Source: DATHSY01 sp046729855 (GTDB lineage: Bacteria > Actinomycetota > UBA4738 > HRBIN12). Taken from it: a stretch of DNA of 52,559 nucleotides. A program made the translations under genes and the position numbers. Within the stretch, counting starts at the first letter, position 1. The number at the start of each line of letters is the position of its first letter. This document shows, piece by piece, positions 48,662-52,559 of this stretch. The notes beneath the pieces are model-generated. The model was not told where the DNA came from, did no database searches, and saw only the letters and a list, made by a program, of their open reading frames with translations. The DNA lies in the NCBI GenBank assembly GCA_046729855.1, contig JBKPHM010000040.1:1-52559 (forward strand), read 5' to 3'.

Positions 48662-49557
48662 CGATCGGCGCCTCCGTGCCACCGCAGCCCCGATGTCTCC
48701 TCGAGGAGCGAGACGAGCGCGGCGTGATCGAGGTCGCCGCGCCCTGCGTCGACGAGCCGCTCGAAGGCATCGGACACGACCGCGAACGCCGGGACCGGCG
48801 ATCCCAACTCCTCGGCCGTCTCGAGGACGATCCGTGCGTCCTTTCGATGGAGCACCGAGCGGAACCCGGGAGTGAAGTTGCCCTCGAGCATCCGCAGGCC
48901 GTGGACCTCGAGGATCTTGCTCCCGGCGAACCCGCCCATGAGCGCCTCGCGGACCTTCGAGGGATCGACACCGGCCTTCGCCGCCAGGACGAGTGCTTCG
49001 GCAACGGCCTGGATCGTCGAGCCGACGATCAGCTGGTTCGCGGCCTTCGCGACCTGACCGGCGCCCGACGGTCCGACACGGGTCACGTTCTCGCCGAGGA
49101 TGCGCAGGATCGCCAGCGCGCGTTCGAACGCCTCCGCCGGACCCCCGACCATGACCGAGAGCGTCCCGTCGATCGCTCCTCGTTCGCCGCCGGACACGGG
49201 TGCGTCCAGCATCGCGACGTCGCGCCCGGCGAAGGTCTCGGCGAACCGACGTGCCGCCGACGGATGGATCGTGCTCATGTCGATCACGAGGGAGCCGGCG
49301 CGGACGCCCTCGTGCACACCGCGATCGCCGAAGAGCACCTCCTCCACGGCCGCGGTGTCGGGAAGCATCGTGATGACGACACCGACGCTCGCCCCGAGCT
49401 CGTCCGGCGCGACGGCCCGGGCGGCACCCGCGAACACCAGCTCGTCGACCGGGCCCGGCGACCGCGAATGCACCGTGAGGTCGACCCCCGCGCGCAGGAG
49501 GTTGTGAGCCATCGCTCGGCCCATCACCCCGAGCCCGATGAACCCGATCCGCTCCAT
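48658..49557 (-). CDS. 3-hydroxyisobutyrate dehydrogenase/tartronate-semialdehyde-reductase family protein
   Basis: The 299-residue beta-hydroxyacid dehydrogenase has the N-terminal cofactor motif RIGFIGLGVMGRAMAHNLLRAG, the substrate loop DAPVSGGERGA (118-128) and catalytic lysine K171 in GQVAKAANQLIVGS. The ATG has GGGAGGACGAG upstream. In sugar-acid degradation such enzymes reduce tartronate semialdehyde to glycerate, which fits the neighbouring acid-sugar dehydratase; other short beta-hydroxyacids are possible. It is divergent from the second GHL6 gene across LacI-type site C. Confidence 0.9.
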   Translation of the reverse strand: MERIGFIGLGVMGRAMAHNLLRAGVDLTVHSRSPGPVDELVFAGAARAVAPDELGASVGVVITMLPDTAAVEEVLFGDRGVHEGVRAGSLVIDMSTIHPSAARRFAETFAGRDVAMLDAPVSGGERGAIDGTLSVMVGGPAEAFERALAILRILGENVTRVGPSGAGQVAKAANQLIVGSTIQAVAEALVLAAKAGVDPSKVREALMGGFAGSKILEVHGLRMLEGNFTPGFRSVLHRKDARIVLETAEELGSPVPAFAVVSDAFERLVDAGRGDLDHAALVSLLEETSGLRWHGGADR

Positions 49558-49580
49558 CTCGTCCTCCCGCCGTCGTGTGC

Positions 49581-49598
49581 CGTGATAACGTTGCCACA
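49581..49598. promoter_or_regulatory. LacI-type operator, site C (3-HIBDH/GHL6 divergent gap)
   Basis: Minus-strand reading TGTGGCAACGTTATCACG, agreeing with the consensus at all but the two bases GC. It lies centrally in the 65-nt gap and overlaps TAACGT (49587-49592), a possible -10 for the plus-strand gene. Confidence 0.65.
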
Positions 49599-49622
49599 TC
49601 CCCAAGGGGAGAGCCTGCCACG

Positions 49623-51644
49623 TTGGTCGGAACGGCAACGACGGACCGGGGCTGGTGGGAGGACCATCCGTGGCGGCTGGTCCAGACGAACCTCCGCGAG
49701 ACCGACATGCGGGACATCGACGCGGAACGGTACGTCGCCTCGCTGAAGGATCTGCACGCCACCGTTGCGATGATCAACACCTCCGGCATCATCGCCAGCT
49801 ATCCGACGACCCTCCCCTTCCACACGCAGAGCGCGCACCTCCACGGCGACAGCCTCGCGACGATGATCTCCGTGTGCCACGCGGCCGGCATCAGGGTGAT
49901 CGCGCGGACGGACTTCTCCAAGGTCCGGCGGGAGCTCCACGATCGTCATCCCGAGTGGGCGACGCGACGGGCAGACGGGAGGATCGTCGAAGACGCCGGC
50001 GACGTGCACGTTTGTCCGTCGGGCGCCTACCAGCAGGTGTGCGCACCCCGGATCGTCGAGGAAACCATCACGGTCCTCGACGTCGACGGCATCTTCTTCA
50101 ACATGTCTGGGTTCCAGACGCGCGACTACCGGGGAACCGATCACGGGCTCTGCCACTGCGAGTCGTGCATCGAGGGCTTCCACGAGCTGTTCGGGCTCGA
50201 GCTTCCGACGACGCGCGACTGGGACGACCCAATCTTCCGGCGGTACCTCCTGTTCCAGGAACGCACGCTCCGCTCGTCCAAGGAGCGGATCGACGGATTG
50301 ATCCGGCGCCTCCGACCTGACATGGCGATCGAACGGCCGTCGGACGGCGGCGGCGGGTTCGTCCGTCAGGAGTCGAGCTCTGCGCTGGATCGCATGCCCG
50401 CGGAATGGCCCTACAGCGCGTCGGCGAACACCAAGTGGGTCGTGAGCTCGCTCCCAGGTACCGTCTCCAGCAACAGCTCCGTGGACTTCATCGACTATCC
50501 AGTCCGGCACGTGGCGGTCTCTCCACATCGCCAGCGGTTACGCCTCGCGCAGGCGCTGGCGAACGGCGGCGGCCTCGACTACTACGTGATCGGCCGCTTG
50601 GACGACCGCGCCGATCGCTCGGGGCTCGACCCTGTGCGAGAGGTGTTCGCCTACCACGCGACGCACGAGGACGAGTACCGCGAGCTCCGGTCATGCGCGC
50701 GGATCGCGCTCCTCACGGGAAGCCAGGGGAACCGGGACGAGTTCCGGGGGTGGTTCCGCATCCTCGTGGAGCAGCACTTCCTCTTCGATACCGTGCTGTT
50801 CGACGCGCTGACGGAGACCCTGCTGTCCCGTTACGACACGGTGATCCTCCCCGATCACGAGCCGATCGCCGACGATGTGGCCGCGCTTCTGGATCGGTTC
50901 GTCGACGCCGGAGGCACGCTCGTCGCTACGGGGCGGGCGGGCTTCCGGCGCCAGGACCTCGAGCCGCGTCGAACGCCGGCACTCTCCTGCCTTGGGATCG
51001 AAGCCGTCGACGAGCTCCGCGAGAGCGTACGCGGCGCGTACCTCCGGATCCACGACCGCGAACCGTTCCCCCGCCTCGCCGGCGTCGACCTCGTGTTCCT
51101 CGACGGTCCCTACGTCGACGCGCGATACAGCCCGGAGGTGGAGCACCGGCTCCAGCTGATCCCGCCGGGAGCGTTCGGACCGCCCGAGCGATGCGAGCTC
51201 CCCGACACCACCGGCGAGCCCGGGCTGGTGACGCGCCGGTTCGGGCGGGGGCGGGCAGTCTATGTTCCGTGGAAGCCCGGTGCCCTCTTCGACCGGCACG
51301 AGTTCCCGAACACGTCGTCGTTCGCGGCGGACGTGCTCCAAGGGATCGCGGGCTCGGAGCCGATCGGGGGCAACCTCCCGCCGATGGTCGAGGTCACGCT
51401 CTTCGAGCGAGGACGTGACCGCAGCACCCTCTGCCATCTCGTGAACGGGTCGGGCCAGCTGGGCGGAAGCTGCTTCGAACCCGTCACGATGCGCGACCTC
51501 GAGATCGTCCTGTCCATCGCGGACGAGCCGGCCCGAGTCACCGCCCTGGTCGCGGGCCACGCCCTCGAGTGGTGCGCCGAGGGTGGCCGGCTGAGCATCA
51601 CCGTCCCTACCCTCAAGGCGTTCGAAGCGATCAGGATCGCGTAG
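49623..51644 (+). CDS. GHL6-type glycoside hydrolase with beta-galactosidase-like C-terminal domains
   Basis: The 673-residue protein begins WWEDHPWRLVQTNLRETDM and HATVAMINTSGIIASYPTTLP, the characteristic GHL6 opening, with VDGIFFNMSGFQTRDY and CHCESCIEGFHELFGLELP as the barrel core. The second half (RYDTVILPDHEPIADDVAALLDRFVDAGGTLVATG) is the GATase-like domain and the end is a small beta domain. I chose TTG 49623 because AAGGGGAGA precedes it and the upstream in-frame GTG overlaps the operator. No signal peptide. It shares layout with 41777-43840 but differs strongly in sequence. An aldehyde dehydrogenase gene follows 16 nt later. Confidence 0.78.
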   Translation: MVGTATTDRGWWEDHPWRLVQTNLRETDMRDIDAERYVASLKDLHATVAMINTSGIIASYPTTLPFHTQSAHLHGDSLATMISVCHAAGIRVIARTDFSKVRRELHDRHPEWATRRADGRIVEDAGDVHVCPSGAYQQVCAPRIVEETITVLDVDGIFFNMSGFQTRDYRGTDHGLCHCESCIEGFHELFGLELPTTRDWDDPIFRRYLLFQERTLRSSKERIDGLIRRLRPDMAIERPSDGGGGFVRQESSSALDRMPAEWPYSASANTKWVVSSLPGTVSSNSSVDFIDYPVRHVAVSPHRQRLRLAQALANGGGLDYYVIGRLDDRADRSGLDPVREVFAYHATHEDEYRELRSCARIALLTGSQGNRDEFRGWFRILVEQHFLFDTVLFDALTETLLSRYDTVILPDHEPIADDVAALLDRFVDAGGTLVATGRAGFRRQDLEPRRTPALSCLGIEAVDELRESVRGAYLRIHDREPFPRLAGVDLVFLDGPYVDARYSPEVEHRLQLIPPGAFGPPERCELPDTTGEPGLVTRRFGRGRAVYVPWKPGALFDRHEFPNTSSFAADVLQGIAGSEPIGGNLPPMVEVTLFERGRDRSTLCHLVNGSGQLGGSCFEPVTMRDLEIVLSIADEPARVTALVAGHALEWCAEGGRLSITVPTLKAFEAIRIA

Positions 51645-51660
51645 CGACAAGGAGACGATC

Positions 51661-52559
51661 GTGAAGACGTACCCGAATTTCGTGGCCGGACAGCGGGCCG
51701 AGGGCTCAGCGGCGGCCCCGGACGTGAACCCGTCGGACCTCTCCGACGTGATCGGCGAGTTCGCGTTGAGCGACGCCGAACAGGTCGACGCAGCGGTGGA
51801 GGCCGCGCTGGTGGCCGGGCCGGCGTGGGCGGCCGCGACGCCGGCGGAGCGCTTCACCGCGCTCGAGAAGGTCGGAACCGAGCTCGCCGCGCGCGCGAAC
51901 GAGCTCGGCGAGCTGCTCTCCCGCGAGGAAGGCAAGCCGAGGGCGGAGGGGATCGCCGAGGTTCAGCGAGCGGCGTGGATCTTCAAGTTCTTCGCCGGCG
52001 AGGCTCTCCGGGTCGGGGGCGAGCGGATCCGGTCGGTCCGTCCCGGTGTCGACATCGACGTGCTCCGCGAACCCCTCGGTGTGATCGGGATCATCACGCC
52101 GTGGAACTTCCCGATCGCGATCCCCGCCTGGAAAATCGCACCGGCGCTGGCGTTCGGGAACACCGTCGTGTTCAAGCCCGCCCAGCTCGTCCCGGCGAGC
52201 GGGTGGGCCCTGGCCGAGATCCTCTCCCGCGCCGGGCTGCCCCCGGGAACGTTCAACTTCGTGAGCGGCGGCGGCGGCACGGTCGGCGAGCGGCTGATCA
52301 ACCATCCCAACGTCCGGGGGATCACGTTCACCGGCTCGCAGGCCGTCGGGAAGCGGGTGGCACTCGCGTGCGCCGAACGCTTCGCCCGAGCACAGCTCGA
52401 GATGGGCGGGAAGAACCCACTCGTCGTGCTCGACGACGCGGAGCTCGACGTCGCGGTCGAGTGCGCCGTTCAGGGCGCGTTCTTCCAGACCGGCCAGCGG
52501 TGCACCGCGAGCTCCAGGCTGATCGTCACCGAGGGGATCCACGACGCGTTCGTCGACGC
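51661..52559 (+). CDS. Aldehyde dehydrogenase family protein (partial, runs off the window)
   Basis: The first 299 residues are present. GTG 51661 follows AAGGAGACGATC. The family core is complete up to the active site: PWNFPIAIPAWKIAPALAFGN (N149), FTGSQAVGKRVA, LEMGGKNP (E247) and the catalytic cysteine C281 in QTGQRCTASS. The N-terminus VKTYPNFVAGQRAEG and this overall pattern resemble 2,5-dioxovalerate (alpha-ketoglutarate semialdehyde) dehydrogenases, the last step of several non-phosphorylative sugar-acid routes, although glycolaldehyde or lactaldehyde oxidation is also possible. It lies in one operon with the GHL6 gene under LacI-type site C. Confidence 0.9.
   Translation, partial: MKTYPNFVAGQRAEGSAAAPDVNPSDLSDVIGEFALSDAEQVDAAVEAALVAGPAWAAATPAERFTALEKVGTELAARANELGELLSREEGKPRAEGIAEVQRAAWIFKFFAGEALRVGGERIRSVRPGVDIDVLREPLGVIGIITPWNFPIAIPAWKIAPALAFGNTVVFKPAQLVPASGWALAEILSRAGLPPGTFNFVSGGGGTVGERLINHPNVRGITFTGSQAVGKRVALACAERFARAQLEMGGKNPLVVLDDAELDVAVECAVQGAFFQTGQRCTASSRLIVTEGIHDAFVD

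Noticed and set aside
1..52559. CRISPR array, tRNA or rRNA genes, insertion sequences, attachment sites or phage genes
   Set aside because: No regularly spaced repeats, cloverleaf-like segments, transposase or integrase motifs, or terminal inverted repeats were seen by eye; a covariance-model scan would be needed to exclude small RNAs.

Overview
The window is G+C-rich chromosomal DNA with dense, strongly GC3-biased genes. Most neighbours are coupled by ATGA, GTGA or TGATG overlaps. Two F420-type luciferase-like oxidoreductases, ROK-regulated sugar import, a Tat-lipoprotein xylanase and many apparently leaderless promoters (TANNNT placed 6-9 nt before the start codon) suggest a soil or litter actinomycete, or a high-GC Chloroflexota relative. 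I cannot decide between them by reading alone. I found no phage, transposon, CRISPR array, rRNA or tRNA. The content is that of a heterotroph specialised in plant and microbial glycans and in sugar acids.

Layout. (1) 1-4107, minus strand: SMP-30 lactonase, an unusual signal-less solute-binding-fold protein, a class III CoA-transferase, a crotonase and the start of an SDR. (2) 4154-5835, plus: an FAH-family hydrolase/dehydratase and a PIG-L deacetylase, ended by a convergent hairpin. (3) 5915-9415, minus: a broken rbsD, a new 57-aa protein, a GH10 xylanase lipoprotein, a DAO-type flavoprotein and a 2TM protein. (4) 9580-13734: a divergent locus around a ROK operator, with deacetylase, BadF-type amino-sugar kinase and ABC ATPase on the minus strand and GH4 plus a Gfo/Idh/MocA dehydrogenase on the plus strand. 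(5) 14824-19330: PfkB kinase (minus), then a NodB-like protein and a clan-A glycoside hydrolase (plus). (6) 19333-23676, minus: ROK regulator, sugar-binding lipoprotein and two permeases, with no ATPase of their own. (7) 23799-32479: TIM-barrel isomerase, LLM oxidoreductase, DHDPS-like aldolase, an orphan molybdenum hydroxylase, two SDRs (one catalytically dead, preceded by a 12-bp ATGA repeat), an aldo/keto reductase and an MFS carrier. (8) 32489-33337: a membrane protein with a receiver-like fold and a His/Trp tail. (9) 33697-52559: a sugar/sugar-acid catabolic island (four more aldo/keto reductases, 2-hydroxyacid dehydrogenase, cupin, LLM, CehA-like hydrolase, two GHL6-type glycosidases, MDR dehydrogenase, RraA-like, enolase-superfamily dehydratase, 3-HIBDH-type reductase, DUF402, aldehyde dehydrogenase).

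Two regulatory circuits can be read. A ROK repressor probably binds AGGAAACTTTCCT: one copy lies just downstream of its own promoter and a second, 11 kb away, lies at the deacetylase/GH4 divergent promoter. This joins the ATPase-less permease to an orphan ATPase, a deacetylase, a kinase and a GH4 enzyme. The set looks like a PTS-free equivalent of the chitobiose (chb) pathway and is the best candidate for a new system here. Separately, four copies of an 18-bp LacI-type operator (consensus TGTGAGAACGNTATCANG) sit in front of the island genes between 33.6 and 49.6 kb, although no LacI gene is in the window. Two decayed genes (rbsD with a microhomology-type deletion; a lactate-oxidase-like remnant with GAG changed to TAG) show gene loss in the same sugar and hydroxyacid functions.
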